DNA of 64,000 nucleotides from Ursus arctos (lineage: Eukaryota > Chordata > Mammalia > Carnivora > Ursidae). The stretch is taken from positions 3,308,001-3,372,000 of the forward strand of contig NW_026622985.1 in NCBI RefSeq assembly GCF_023065955.2, read 5' to 3'. The position numbers and the translations under genes are program-made. This document shows, in pieces, positions 1-10,330 of this stretch. Under the pieces are notes generated by a model. It saw only the letters and a program-made list of their open reading frames with translations, searched no databases and was not told the DNA's origin. Position 1 is the first letter of the stretch, and every line of letters starts with the position of its first letter.

Positions 1-65
1 GAAAGCGAGGTAAGTAGGGGAAGGCCAAGGGAAAAGAGAAGAGACAGAGAGACAGAGAGGCAGAC

Positions 66-97
<32 letters not shown>
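1..97. repeat. Purine-rich tract ending in (GA)n
   Basis: The first 97 bases are almost all A and G on the plus strand and end in an uninterrupted GA dinucleotide run at about 70-97. This is a simple repeat of low complexity. Perfect GA runs of this length are usually length-variable between individuals. No coding content is visible. Confidence 0.9.
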
Positions 98-98
<1 letters not shown>

Positions 99-384
99 TG
101 TGGTTGCCAGAGCTGTGATGTAGAAAGAAAGTGTTGGTATTTCTTGCTGCAGCCAAGACTGACAGCTGGCCTGAGTCTCTTCAGGGATGTAGATGCAAGT
201 TATTTCTGTGGCACATAATCTCTACAACCCTCCACTCTGTCATTCCTGAGGACTCAGTCAGTCCCTGTCTTGGCAGAGTCCTTAATGCCAAATTTAAGCA
301 TGTGCTTAATTTGTCTCTGAAAGCTCTTTGCTCCAGCACAGATGCATGCCAAAAACAAATTGGTGGATCTTTCACAAAAGCAAA
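98..384. other. Unassigned sequence
   Basis: This stretch of about 290 bases shows no repeat family, splice-flanked exon or RNA gene that I recognise. An open frame of 109 codons starting at 131 runs through it into the L2 fragment downstream. It has no recognisable motif and is most likely chance. Confidence 0.5.
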
Positions 385-497
385 TTCTTTTATTCATGCC
401 ATAAATATTTATAGAGCCCCTACTACGTGCCTGTTAGTGCTTCAAGCGCTGGGGTTATAGCATGAGCTAGAATTCCTCTTCTCGGAGAGCTGGCATT
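385..497 (-). repeat. L2 LINE 3' end, antisense
   Basis: The block matches the reverse complement of the L2 3' end in order: a TATTCATGCC-ATAAATATTTAT segment, then a form of the 'cctactatgtgcc' core (here CCTACTACGTGCC), then GCGCTGGGGTTATAG, then the weakly kept 'ggagctggcattct' side. L2 is a mammalian-wide fossil LINE, so this copy is ancient and inert. Confidence 0.75.
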
Positions 498-689
498 CTT
501 GTTGACCCATATATCTGTCTATAGTTTTTGTCAATATTGTTTTTGTGTAATGGAAAGTTTATCGATGTGAAGGACTCTGTGTGATCACTTTTACTTCAGA
601 CACAAAGAGTAATCTGGAATTAAAAAGCAAAGAAATATGTTTGTATCCCCTCCGCCAACCTTGCTAAACTTTTTACCAAACAAATTACT

Positions 690-842
690 AACAACTCAAA
701 ACTAGTATTTCTGATTTCCTCATTTGTAGGTGAGGAAAGTGATTCAGAGACGGGTTAAGATACTTGCTCAAGAGTAAAGAGTAAGTGACTATGAGAAATT
801 CAAACTCAGCTGACTAAATCTGTGATCGTTTTATGCACTGTC
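690..842 (-). repeat. MIR SINE, antisense
   Basis: The segment follows the reverse complement of MIR: 'cctcatttgtaggtgaggaa', then a cagagacgggttaag motif, then 'cttgctcaagagt', then a degenerate 'aattcaaactcagctgact' region. The 70-base MIR core is recognisable with roughly one quarter of positions changed. MIR is a tRNA-derived SINE fossil shared across mammals. Confidence 0.75.
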
Positions 843-2175
843 CGTAGCAAGCCCCACAGCTCAGTGCTCAACTTCCCAATTTCTTGGTCTTGCTGTCTCT
901 AGTCTCTCTTGTATTCTCTGTGATCACTTTGAAGACATCTACCTACTATCCTATGTTCGTTCTGAGAATTTATCTCATTGCTCTCATGCAACCAAACACA
1001 GACTGGATTAGTAAGAAATCTTCCTAAACTGGATGAATGCCCGGACCATCCAGATGAATTCAGTGGGGTTCCTCCAGGTGTCCACGCTTCCATATGCCTC
1101 TGCTCCCCTCCTGGTAAAAATAGATCTGTTTCATAAAACTTTGGATGTGTCCGTGGGAAGAGATGCTGGGATCAGGAGACATCTTATGAATACAAACTAT
1201 TGCTACTTCTATGTGGATTAAATGGACACTGATCTTACTCTCTGGAAAGCATCTAAGAGATTTCTGCAAGATCAAGTGAACAGGGTATGTGCTCCTCCCA
1301 CCCGACATATACAGCGTGTGTTGATCCTATCTCTTGACACAAAGCATGTCTATTCTTCATATAAGCAGACATGGCAAGTCCAAAAGTATGTTCTTGGGTC
1401 ACCATTTAAAACCTTTCACTTTTAAAATTTTTGTTAGTATAATACTGGAAGAGAACAAGAAGCAGTGCCAAGTGATTATGGTCTGCGATAAAACAAATAC
1501 AAGGTAGTTGGGATGGCAAAGAAGCGTAAGGCAAGATTCTGGGTCCACTATGGAGGCAGAAAAACTAAATCAAGCCATAACAATTCTTGACTTCATGGAG
1601 ACAGCACTTAAATGCATAACTTCTTGATGGTTAAATAACATAGAGAATGTGTGACATTGTTAAAAATACTATGAAGAGTAAGATAAACATTTTCACAGTG
1701 GGCTAAATGTTTAGAGAGGCATTTTATATGTAGAAATAAACCACACTGATATTTGAGAATGAAAAAAAAAATGGGCAAAGTTGAAATGTGTTTATTCCTA
1801 TAGGAACTCAACAGAACTACACAAAATAGAAAAAATGAAATCTACATTGCATTTATATAAATCTTAAAGACATTGATTGCTTTTAAGTATTACTAAATTA
1901 AAATGCTATTTTCAATTATTTGGTATTCTAAAACATAGAGCATTTTAACTATTACTTAGAGGGACCAAGATAATATAACCTAAATTTTGAACCCAAAATG
2001 ATGGTACAAGGCTTATAAAAATAGCCAATATTCTCAGTTGGATTTTTTCTTCTAGGAAATTCTCACATTTAATTTCAGTATCAGGTAAAAATACATAAAT
2101 AACAAGTGTCATGCTCAGATCAAATTATTTTCTACCTGGAGCTTTAACTTTTCCCTGACTCAGAACTTCAGCCAG
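843..2175. other. Unassigned unique sequence
   Basis: About 1.3 kb of moderately AT-rich DNA without a recognisable repeat. Short frames of 62-82 codons occur on both strands, overlap one another and lack motifs, so I do not call genes. No CpG-rich promoter-like segment is visible. Confidence 0.5.
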
Positions 2176-2190
2176 GTTGGTTAAACTTTA

Positions 2191-2403
2191 TTTTATTTAT
2201 TTTTTTAAAAGATTTTTATTTATTATTTATTTGAGGGAGAGAGGGAGGGAGAGAGCACAAGGAGGGAGAGCTGCAGAGGGAGAAGGAGAAGCATACTCTC
2301 TGCTGAGCAGGGAGCCTGACATGGGACTTGATCTCTGGACCCTGGGATCATGATCTGAACCAAAGTCAGATTCTCAACTGACTGAGCCCCCCAGGAGCCC
2401 CAC
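2191..2403 (-). repeat. SINEC (tRNA-Lys SINE), antisense, with 15-bp TSD
   Basis: Read on the minus strand this is a carnivore SINEC: a tRNA-like head at the right end (complement of GAGCCCCCCAGGAGCCCC), a body with 'tgagcagggagcc', a (GA)-rich segment, then an A-rich tail appearing as T-rich DNA at the left. The direct repeat gttggttaaacttta at 2176-2190 and 2404-2418 is a perfect 15-bp target-site duplication, fixing the borders. The body is of the older subfamily with several changes. Confidence 0.93.
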
Positions 2404-2454
2404 GTTGGTTAAACTTTAACTGAAATGAATTTTTCTATGTCTTTTCTTTTCAGC

Positions 2455-2595
2455 TTCTCCTTCATCATGTTTACACTGATGCTGTCTGCCCTCTTTCTGC
2501 AGTCCACACAAGCCACATGGCTGATCAACATGTTCCTGAAGGAAGGACAATGCTTCGTTAAGATATTCAAAACATCTTGTCCTAAGAATTATTGA
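2455..2595 (+). other. Possible terminal exon or small peptide frame
   Basis: A pyrimidine-rich run ending in cttttcttttcag (2446-2454) looks like a splice acceptor. It is followed by an open frame to a TGA at 2593-2595. Within that frame an ATG at 2468 would give about 42 codons, starting with a hydrophobic stretch (MFTLMLSALFLQSTQA) that resembles a signal peptide and continuing with only two cysteines. A second frame is also open for about 35 codons. I do not recognise the product. No repeat covers it, but a chance frame is quite possible. Confidence 0.2.
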
Positions 2596-2619
2596 ATAAG
2601 GTGCAGAGTTCTTGTCTGG

Positions 2620-2647
2620 TTTTTTTTTTTTTTTTTTTTTTTTTTTT
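2620..2647. repeat. T28 homopolymer
   Basis: Twenty-eight consecutive T residues, followed by about 75 bases (2648-2721) that match neither the neighbouring SINE nor the L1. The run could be a simple repeat or the reversed poly(A) tail of a very short antisense retrocopy whose body would be 2648-2721. No clear target-site duplication was found to decide. Confidence 0.85.
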
Positions 2648-2721
2648 GTGAAATATGACTGTTGAGATATGGTTCTTGGCTAAGGGTCTTACTTGGCCGG
2701 AGAAGAATGTGTTTGTTCAAA

Positions 2722-3938
2722 GATTCCAAATGGATGAAAGACCTCAATATTGGTGAGACAGGAATCCATCAAAATCCTAGAGGAGAACATAGGCTGCAAC
2801 CTCTTTGACATCAGCCACAGCAACCTTTTTCATGACACATCTCCAAAGGCAAGAGAAACAAAAGAAAAAATGAACTTGTGGGACTTCATCAAGATAAAAA
2901 GTTTCTGCACAGCCAAGGAAACCGTCAAAAAAAACTAAGAGGCAGCTCACGGAATGGGAGAAGATATTTGCAAATGACACTACAGATAAAAGATTAGTAT
3001 CCAAGATCTACAAAGAACTAATCAAAAAAATGGGCAAAAGATATGAACAGACACTTTTCCAATGAAGACATACAAATGGCTAACAGACACATGAAAAAAT
3101 GTTCAAACTCATTAGCCATCAGGGAAATTCAAATCAAAACCATTGAGATACCACCTTACACCAGTTAGAATGGCAAAAATTGACAAGGCAGGAAACAACA
3201 AATGTTGGAGAGGATGTGGAGAAAGGGGATCCCTCTTACATTGTTGGTGGGAATCCAAGTTGGTACAGCCACTTTGGAAAACTGTGTGGAGGTCCCTTAA
3301 AAAGTTAAAAATGGAGCTACCCTATGATCCAGCCATTGCACTACTGGGTATTTACCCCAAAGATACAGATGTAGTGAAAAGAAGGGTCATATGCACCCCA
3401 ATGTTCATAGCAGCATTGTCCACAATAGCTAAATTGTGGAAGGAGCCGAGATGCCCTCCAACAGATGACTGGATAAAGAAGATTTGGTCCATATAAACAA
3501 TGGAATATTACACAGCCATCAAAAAGGACGATTTTACAACATTTGCAGCAACACTGATGGGATTGGAGGAGATAATGCTAAGCGAAATAAGCCAAGCAGA
3601 GAAAGACAACTATCATATGGTTTCACTCATTTATGGAACATAAGAAGTAGGAAGATCAGTAGGAGAAGAAAGGGAAGAAGGAAGGGCGGGTAAACAGAGG
3701 GGGGAATGAACCATGAGAGACTATGGACTCTGGGAAACAAACTGAGGGCTTCAGAGGGGAGGGGGGTAGGGGAATGGGATAGGCCGGTGATGGGTAGTAA
3801 GGAGGGCATGTATTGCATGGTGCACTGGGTGTTATATGCAAGTAATGAATCATGGAACTTTACATCAAAAACTAGGGATGTACTGTATGGTGACTAACAT
3901 AACATAATAAAAAATTATTATTAAAAAAAAAAAGGAAA
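2722..3938 (+). mobile_element. L1 LINE, 5'-truncated 3' end with poly(A)
   Basis: The segment runs from the last third of L1 ORF2 through the 3' UTR to an A-rich tail at about 3921-3938. The 3' UTR has the carnivore form: a GAGAGACTATGGACTCTGGG block, a G-rich patch near 3755-3785, then 'gcactgggtgttatatgcaa' and AATAAAAAATTATTATT before the tail. It is one of the less diverged L1s of the window. It is truncated upstream and cannot move. Confidence 0.95.
2750..3496 (+). pseudogene. L1 ORF2 C-terminal fragment, broken
   Basis: ORF2 encodes the endonuclease/reverse transcriptase of L1. Only the C-terminal region is present. Open pieces lie at 2750-2938 and 3143-3496. The first ends where an A-run near 2927-2934 shifts the frame by one base, and the intervening part is open only in other frames. 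The second piece carries the cysteine-rich C-terminal segment (CWRGCGE, then LLHCWW) and the LLGIYPKD motif typical of L1 ORF2 proteins. It has no endonuclease or RT palm domain, so it is non-functional. Confidence 0.9.
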
Positions 3939-4135
3939 AGAAATATTTAACAGAGAGGAGGAAGAAAAAGCCAGGATGGCAGAGGGGAGACAGGAGAGGG
4001 GCTCACATATGTGACTGCCTGCTAGCAAGAAGCTGCAATGTGGTTAGAAGAATAGAACACAGCACACTGACAACCTCGTAAAGATAATTTGAATATTTTT
4101 TAGTCTTATTATTTTAAATGTAAAAGCTAAACAAG
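3939..4135. other. Unassigned sequence between L1 and SINE
   Basis: Purine-rich at the start, then AT-rich. No repeat family recognised. The last 10 bases (gctaaacaag) form the left target-site repeat of the next SINE. Confidence 0.5.
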
Positions 4136-4325
4136 TGTTGCCTGGGTGGCTCAGTGGGTTAAGTGTCTGCCTTTGTCTGAGGTCATGATCCCAGGGTTCT
4201 GGAAAGGAGCATGGGCTCCCTTCTCATCAGGAGCGTGCTTCTCCTTCTCCCTCTGCACCCTCTGCCCCCCCCCACCATGCTCTCTCTCTGTCTCTCAAAT
4301 AAATAAATAAAATCTTTTTTTAAAA
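4136..4325 (+). repeat. SINEC (tRNA-Lys SINE) with short TSD
   Basis: It begins with the tRNA-like head 'gcctgggtggctcagt' at about 4140, continues with 'gaggtcatgatcccaggg' and 'gcttctccttctccctctg', and ends in (AAATA)n and AATCTTTTTTTAAAAA. gctaaaca at 4126-4133 and 4329-4336 flanks it as a target-site duplication. The promoter-box region is diverged, so this is an older copy. Confidence 0.92.
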
Positions 4326-4939
4326 AGTGCTAAACATGAGTGTTGGGCAATTAATTCAGATAGAATTATACTGGTTGGTGGGTTGCACTTACTTGAAAAT
4401 GAGGAAGAGGGCATGTACAAGAGTTGATGTAGATAAATTCTGATTATTGGTTAAAAAAATCAATTATCTAACCATCCCTGACTTTATTTAACAATGTAAT
4501 TCTTGCCTTGAAAACCTTTATACTTTTCTTGTATTAAAATTTAAGTATATTTTCCATAAATCCATATGGAAAAAAGCAAAATCATAAGGATAAGTTCCTT
4601 CTTCCCTTTTAGAGGCTAACCACTTTTTTTACACGAAGAGAGCAGAAGTAATTAGAGGAGAAGTTCCAGGTTCCCCATCACTGGTCCCCACAGGGCCCTT
4701 CTGTTCCTTTGGATGCATTCGTTAGGCTCCTAAGACCCACCTCTCCAGGCCACTCAAGTGCAGGGTAACACGCCAGCTCCCCACTCAAGGACATACTCCA
4801 GAATAGATGGCCATCGCTCTTGCAGACATTTGTTTTCCTATCACTGATTCGTTTTTATGCAGCAGGTAATCCCTTTAGAAAAGAGCAATCTGTCTTCACC
4901 ACACGTCCTTCAGCAGCCTGCCCCCTTTTTTTATTTTCA
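4326..4939. other. Unassigned AT-rich sequence
   Basis: About 600 bases without a repeat I can name. A mixed-composition patch at 4670-4820 is somewhat richer in C. No open frame above 60 codons belongs clearly to it. Confidence 0.45.
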
Positions 4940-6284
4940 ATTTTTGCCATTAGAACAACGTTCCAAAAAGTGACCGTGTATAAAATGTCATTTTTCTTGT
5001 GTTAATGAATTTATGCAGTCAGTTCCTAGGTGTGGGATTATTAGGCTAAAGATTAAATTAACCTATAGTTGTGATCCCCTCCCTCTCTATAGGTATTATA
5101 CCAAATTTTATTTCTACAAGCAAAGTATGAGAACATTTGTTGCCTATAATTTGCCAACCGAGAGTATTATCAAATATTTAAATTTTACCCTTTGATTTAC
5201 ATAAGTGAAAATTATGTCTTTGTAAGTTTAATAGGTATTTCTCTTACTATGTAAAAGAGTCAATATCATTTCGTGTTTAAATATTGTGAAATTTCCCTTT
5301 TGTGAACTTTTCTTAAAAAATGTCTTTTGCTTGATTTTCTTTTGGCACATCTGTCTTCCTAATGGTTCCCTGGAACTCGTGAAATGTTAAGAGTAGCCCT
5401 TTGTGATACCCCTGAACCTAACCTCCCCCCACATTTGTCATCTGTATCTTAACGTTGCCAATGGTGTCTTACACACACACAGAAAAAGTCCTTTTTTTTT
5501 TTTTTTGGTTGTGGTTATTGTTATTTTCTTAATGTTGTTTATTTCAGTGTGGTCAACATTTTCTTTCATGAATTCTGGAATTTTGTGTCACAGTGAGAAA
5601 CTTACTTTTGGCATGTCAATGTCATAAAAGACATAGAATATTGGTTGAATTGTATCATAAGTTTATATATATTCTGCTTCTGGAACTTCAGATTTTCTCT
5701 TTTTTTTTAGCAAATTATTTTTTCATAGAAGATGACTGCTGTACCTGGGTTTTAAAATATGTTTGCATTACAATAAGCCAAGTGTACCAATTTAACACTC
5801 TGTTTATGTATTATATGACTGTTATTTGTTATTTGACAGTTTACATTTTATTCTCAGTTTTAGATTTGCTTTATATATTGCATTATTTTAAAACTTTAAA
5901 ATAAATATTTATTACTTATATTTTTAAACTTTTTTTTCTGGTGTTTCCTTTATTGAATCTTTCTGATTTATTTTATTCACTTTATGGCTCATTTTCCAAC
6001 TTTTTTATTGGTATGCTTAAGTCATTTTATTATTTGGTAAATAAGTTTTCTTCCAAGCACTGTTTTAGCTATAGAGTACTGTATTATATATGCAATGATG
6101 TTATTTATAATGTTTCTAGATTTTTTCTGGAAAATAGTTATTAATTCTTTTTGAGTTATGATTATTTTACGTAAAGAAGTTTTTTCTTTTGCTGATTCTG
6201 TTTTTATACTTGCATTTTTATTTCTATTCTATTTAAAATACTTTAATTTTTATTTTTTGTCCTGCTGCATCAGAATTTGACATT
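4940..6284 (-). mobile_element. Old L1M LINE, antisense, degenerate
   Basis: Weak but ordered similarity to reverse-strand L1M runs through this block. Near 5030-5300 it follows the 3' ORF2/3' UTR order ('ctaggtgtgggattattaggc', a 'tatgagaacatttgttgcc' segment, 'tgaaatttcccttttgtgaac'). Near 5560-5640 it resembles the 'gaattctggaattttgtgtca' region. Near 6055-6120 it resembles 'agcactgttttagctatag', which lies further upstream in the element. The short frames inside carry no intact domain. Borders are approximate. Confidence 0.65.
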
Positions 6285-6962
6285 TATTTATTTATTTTTA
6301 GTTTTCATTTAAATTCCAGTTAGTTAACATACAGAGTCATATTAGTTTCAGGTGTACAACGTAGTGATTCAACACTTCCAACACTCAGTGCTCATCGTGA
6401 CAAGTGCTCCTTAATCCCAATGCCTGTTCACCCATCCCCCACCCACCTCCCCTCTGGTGACCATCAGTGTGTTCTCTATAGTGAAGAGTCTGTTTCTTAG
6501 TTTGTTTGTCTCCTTTTTCCCTTCTGATCATTTATTTTGTTTCTTAAACTCCACATGATTGAAATCGTATGGCCTGTGTCTTTCTCTGACTGACTTATTT
6601 CACTTGGCGTGATAATCTAGCTCCATCCACATCATTGCAAATGGCAAGATTTCATTCTTTTTTATGGCTGAGTAATATTCCATTATATATATAAATATAT
6701 GCAATCTTCTTTATCTATTGATCAGTCCATGGACATTTGGGCTGTTTCCATAATTTCACTATTGTCGATAATGCTGCTATAATATTTTTGTATTCTTTTG
6801 GTAAATACCTATAGGTGCAATTGCTGAGTCATAAGGTAGTTCTATTTTTAACTATTTGAGGACCCTTCATACTGTTTTCCAGAATGGTTGCATCAGTTTG
6901 CTTTCCCACCAAGAGTATAAAGGAGTTCTCCTTTCTCCACATCCTCACCAACACTAATGAGA
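6285..6962 (-). mobile_element. L1 LINE 3' end, antisense
   Basis: Clear reverse-strand L1 3' end: 'ttaacatacagagtcatatt', 'ttcaggtgtacaacgtagtg', 'tccttaatcccaatgcctgt', then the ORF2 C-terminal region ('gctgagtaatattccattat', 'gtttccataatttcacta', 'ctccacatcctcaccaacac'). It is truncated at its 5' side (6962) and has lost any clean tail. It is much better conserved than the flanking L1M, consistent with insertion into it. Confidence 0.93.
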
Positions 6963-6976
6963 TTTAATTTTTGTGC

Positions 6977-7318
6977 TGCTATGGTTTAATGTTCATGCCC
7001 TGCAAAAAGCCATGTTGAGATCCCAACGCCAAAGCTGGGAATATTAGGAGGTGGGACCTTTCAGAGGTGTGTAGCCGTCATGAATGGGATTAGATCCTTA
7101 TAGAAGAGCCTCCAGGGAGGTCCTTCCACTGTGTCGGGCGCAGTGAGAAGGGGTCAGCTACAAACCAGGAAGAGGGCCCTCATTTAAGCATGCTGGAACC
7201 GTGATCTTGGACTTCTTAGCCTACAAAGCTGTGAGAAATAAATATGTGATTTTTATAAGCTACCCAGTCTGGTATTTTGTTAGAGCAGACTAACTAATGG
7301 ACTAACTAATGGACTAAG
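6977..7318 (+). repeat. MLT1-type LTR (ERVL-MaLR), solitary
   Basis: The block begins TGCTATGGTTTAATG and follows the MLT1A-like LTR order: 'ttaggaggtgggacctttc', 'catgaatgggattagatcc', 'cttatagaagagcctcc', 'gaaccaggaagagggccctc'-like text, 'ttggacttcttagcctac', 'gctgtgagaaataaat' and 'agctacccagtctggtattt'. It ends in a TAACTAATGGAC tandem pair. No internal region is attached, so it is a solo LTR of a long-dead MaLR element. Confidence 0.88.
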
Positions 7319-7329
7319 ATGGGCCATTA

Positions 7330-8230
7330 TACGTGTATGACTTTTGAAGTATCCTGTGGACTTTTAAAAAAGAATAGTCCCTGTTTGCATAATATAACAT
7401 GTATATTTTATGTTTAAGTATTAAGATAGCAGCTAAAAATGTCTTTGGTGTTTATTTTTGTCTGTGAACAATATGTTACATTAATATCTTCTATTGAATA
7501 TGTTTCCTTCAATTTCTTTTTAATTTTTATAATTCTACTTTATAAAAACTGCAGTTTTATTTGTTGCTTACATAATTATGTTACCATTGTGATTTGAAAC
7601 CTTTTGCATATATATGTTTTAAATGTATTTAAAGTGGGTCTCCCAAATCCTACCTTTCTGTTTTTAAGATGACAGCTTTTGCTTTGCTTTAATTTATATA
7701 TTCAGGTAAGACTATGTACTTTTTTTTTTTTTTTTTTTGCTTTCTGGATTGTTTTAGTACTTTATAATATTTTTTCTGAAATTGTTTTATTTCAATATGT
7801 CATATAGAATATAGAGTTGAACTTTACATGTTTAGTCAAACAAAAGTCATTTTTAATAGTGCATTTGTATTTAGTGATCTGATAACAATGTTCTATCATT
7901 TGATATTTCTGTTTACATTTTAATTTTTACTTTTTCACATGGAGATATATTTGTCAATGTTTTGTGCATGACATTCTGTGTTTAAGAGGATTTGTATTTT
8001 TATTTTAGTAGTTGCCTTCATGATTATACTTTCAAATTATACATTCGGTTATTTATTTTTAGGTAACATCTTTTCTTCTTCTTGTCCTTTCTTTTCTTCT
8101 CCAAAAGAATTTAGGAATTCTGTATTTGCGATTCTGTATTTGTTTGTATTACACGTGTTCCTCGTGTAACCTCCTCTCTCTATATCTCTACCTGATTTTC
8201 CCAAGTCATGTATATTTGGTATTGTGAGGT
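7330..8230 (-). mobile_element. Probable continuation of degenerate L1M, antisense
   Basis: AT-rich, T-biased DNA whose order resembles the reverse strand of the L1M ORF1/5' region, best seen around 7990-8060 ('tttagtagttgcc' followed by 'tttcaaattatac'). It may be the upstream part of the element at 4940-6284, split by the younger L1 and the MLT1 LTR. Similarity is weak and a T18 run at 7722-7739 adds noise. Confidence 0.4.
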
Positions 8231-8344
8231 AACCCCTCAGTTGCAGGAAGGCTGTTCTTTTTAGAGTTTTTGGAGATCTGCTGCCTAAACATGATTTGTT
8301 CTTATTTCTTCTCATACTTCGCTGCGGCTTGCTGCTGCAGGGAA

Positions 8345-8845
8345 AGCACAATTTTGTCTCTACCCTCTTAGGCTCTTTGACTGGGTCTGAGAATTAATTT
8401 GACATAGATTAACAGGAGAAAAGCATACAGATCTATTTCGTATTAGTTTTATGAGACAAAAGAACCATTGTAGGGAAATAAAGACCCCAAAATGTGACAC
8501 AACTAAAATGCTTTTTTATACTAGGTTGAACAAGGAGAAGCAATTGAGGAAAAGTCAGCGCATAGTGAGGAGGCTAAAGGAAGATGAGTTACTTTAACAA
8601 GGTCTCTGTCCAGAATTCTTTAGACTCCACTCCATGTCTCCAGTGATAAGAATGTTCCCTTCCTACTGGAACAGGGAGAACATCTTTCACATGGGAGTTT
8701 GATCTCTGCTTTCGGGAAGAAAATGGGAGGTCAGACTGTTCTCCTTGTGCCTGCTGGTTTTTAAGTATCTTTAGCTCAAATAATCTTGATGCCAAAATGG
8801 CATATTTGGGGGTGGCAGATTCTTTCACTCTTCACTGATTTGTAC
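8345..8845 (-). repeat. Unnamed LTR-like interspersed repeat
   Basis: The text 'ctgggtctgagaattaattt', 'gattaacaggagaaaagcat', 'atactaggttgaacaagg' and 'tgccaaaatggcatatttgg' has the feel of an ancient LTR read in antisense, and I recall similar text as repetitive in mammals. I cannot name the family. A 79-codon minus-strand frame at 8589-8828 lies inside and has no domain. Confidence 0.35.
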
Positions 8846-9084
8846 ATTTCTGGCTTTTTATCATCCTTAGTGGTTTTGGCAAGTCTTACATAGACTTTAA
8901 TTTCAAATTTTAAAGCTGCGTAGTTTAGCTGAAAATGGAGTTAACGGATTATTATTACACTGCAACTTTTGCTTCTGTGTGACGTCCGGGAGAGAACAAA
9001 GGGAAATCTTTCCTCAGGCCACTGTTTCATATGAGAAGCATCCTAGAGGTTTCATATGAACATCAATTTTTGTTTATGTTGTTC

Positions 9085-9172
9085 ACTACTGAATGTTCAA
9101 CCTTCACAACTGTGCATGGCATGTAGCAAGTACTTGGTAACCATTTGTTCAATGGCTAAATTAATAAACATG
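9085..9172 (+). repeat. L2 LINE 3' end
   Basis: The order 'cttcacaactgtgcatggca', 'tgtagcaagtacttggtaac', 'catttgttcaatggctaaat' follows the L2 3' terminus (originally a 'cagtgcctggcacatagtag' core then a short ATG-rich tail). Divergence is high, as expected for this family. Confidence 0.6.
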
Positions 9173-9394
9173 AACAATCCTGCCTTGGAGTATGACTTAT
9201 TTATCTATGGATCTCAATGTTAAGGGAATTAATCAAAGACAAGATTCAATTGGACTCAATTAACATTATAAGAAGCAGACCTGTCTTGTTATTTTTTTCT
9301 CTCTATAATTTCCTTTCCAATTGAATTTCCAATCTATCAGGTAATTTGGTGCAGCTGGTTGATTTCTGTTTTTAGATATTTTTAAAGAATTCAA

Positions 9395-9510
9395 ATGAAG
9401 GTTCTATAGATATTCATGTGCAAGTCTTTGTATAATCATATGTTTCCATTTACTTGGAGTAAATATCAAGTAGTGAAATGGTTGGATCACATGGTAGGAA
9501 TATATACTTC
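9395..9510 (-). mobile_element. L1M 3'-region fragment, antisense
   Basis: 'catgtgcaagtctttgtat', 'atgtttccatttacttggag', 'tagtgaaatggttggatcac' and 'atggtaggaatatatac' correspond in order to the antisense L1M 3' region around the ORF2 C-terminus. The fragment is short and heavily diverged. Confidence 0.65.
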
Positions 9511-9639
9511 TTAGGTTTTTATTTTGAGATAATTGCAGATTTTAACTATGTTGGAGAATGATCTGGTGCTTAAACAAAAGTCTCATTACACAAGTACCAG
9601 TTTTTTGGTATTTTTTATAGCAACTTGAACAGATGAAGA

Positions 9640-10330
9640 CAGGTCTGTCCACTTTCCTTCTTTCCTTTTTCTTACTGATGCTCACATTTGTTAATTTCAA
9701 TTTCCCATCCTCAGGTGTCCTGAATCTTTCTTCAGTCTGCTCAAATCTGCTGCTGTAACCCTCTTATAGAGTTGCCATTTCAGTTATTGTTATTTTGCAA
9801 CTCTAAAATTTTTGTTCAGTTTCATATTATAATTTCTGTCTCTTTGTTGATATTCTAATTTTTTTCATCTATTTTCCCAACTTCCTTTAGTTCTATGTCC
9901 TTATTTCCCCTTAGCTCTTTGAGCAAGCTTAAGACGATTGTTTTAAGGTCTTTGTCTAGTAAGTTTAATGCCTGGGCTTCCTCTGGGATGTATCTGTTAA
10001 TTTACCTTATCATTTGGAAGAGCCACATTTTTCTTCTCTGTGTCCCCTGGTTCAAGGGGGGAGAGGTCCTGGAGACTGTCCTGTCACCTGCTCAAACCAT
10101 GACCTACACTCTGCTGGGAAAGCATGAGGCAAAGGTGAATAAAAATGTCATGAAACTTTCCTGCCCTTTCGAAGATGATTTTTTCTGAATAGACCATTTC
10201 TTTTGTGTCTGTCACCCTTTAGCTATTTTCTGAAGAGTTTACAAAGTAAACTTTACATAGACAACATCTGGCTGTTTTTTGATATTTCTGTTAGGGAATG
10301 GAATTTGGAGCTGCCAACTCTGCTGTTCTG
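9640..10330 (-). mobile_element. L1M 5'-region fragment, antisense
   Basis: A well ordered match to the antisense 5' UTR/ORF1 part of L1M: 'gccatttcagttattgttat', 'tttctgtctctttgttgat', 'cctttagttctatgtcctta', 'tagctctttgagcaagctta', 'aaggtctttgtctagtaagt', 'gcctgggcttcctctgggat'. The 97-codon plus-strand frame at 9895-10188 is antisense L1 and not a gene. Confidence 0.8.

Noticed and set aside
6977..7318. Endogenous retrovirus with coding regions
   Set aside because: Only solitary LTRs (also at 33010, 38685, 46833) are seen; no gag, pol or env sequence is attached.
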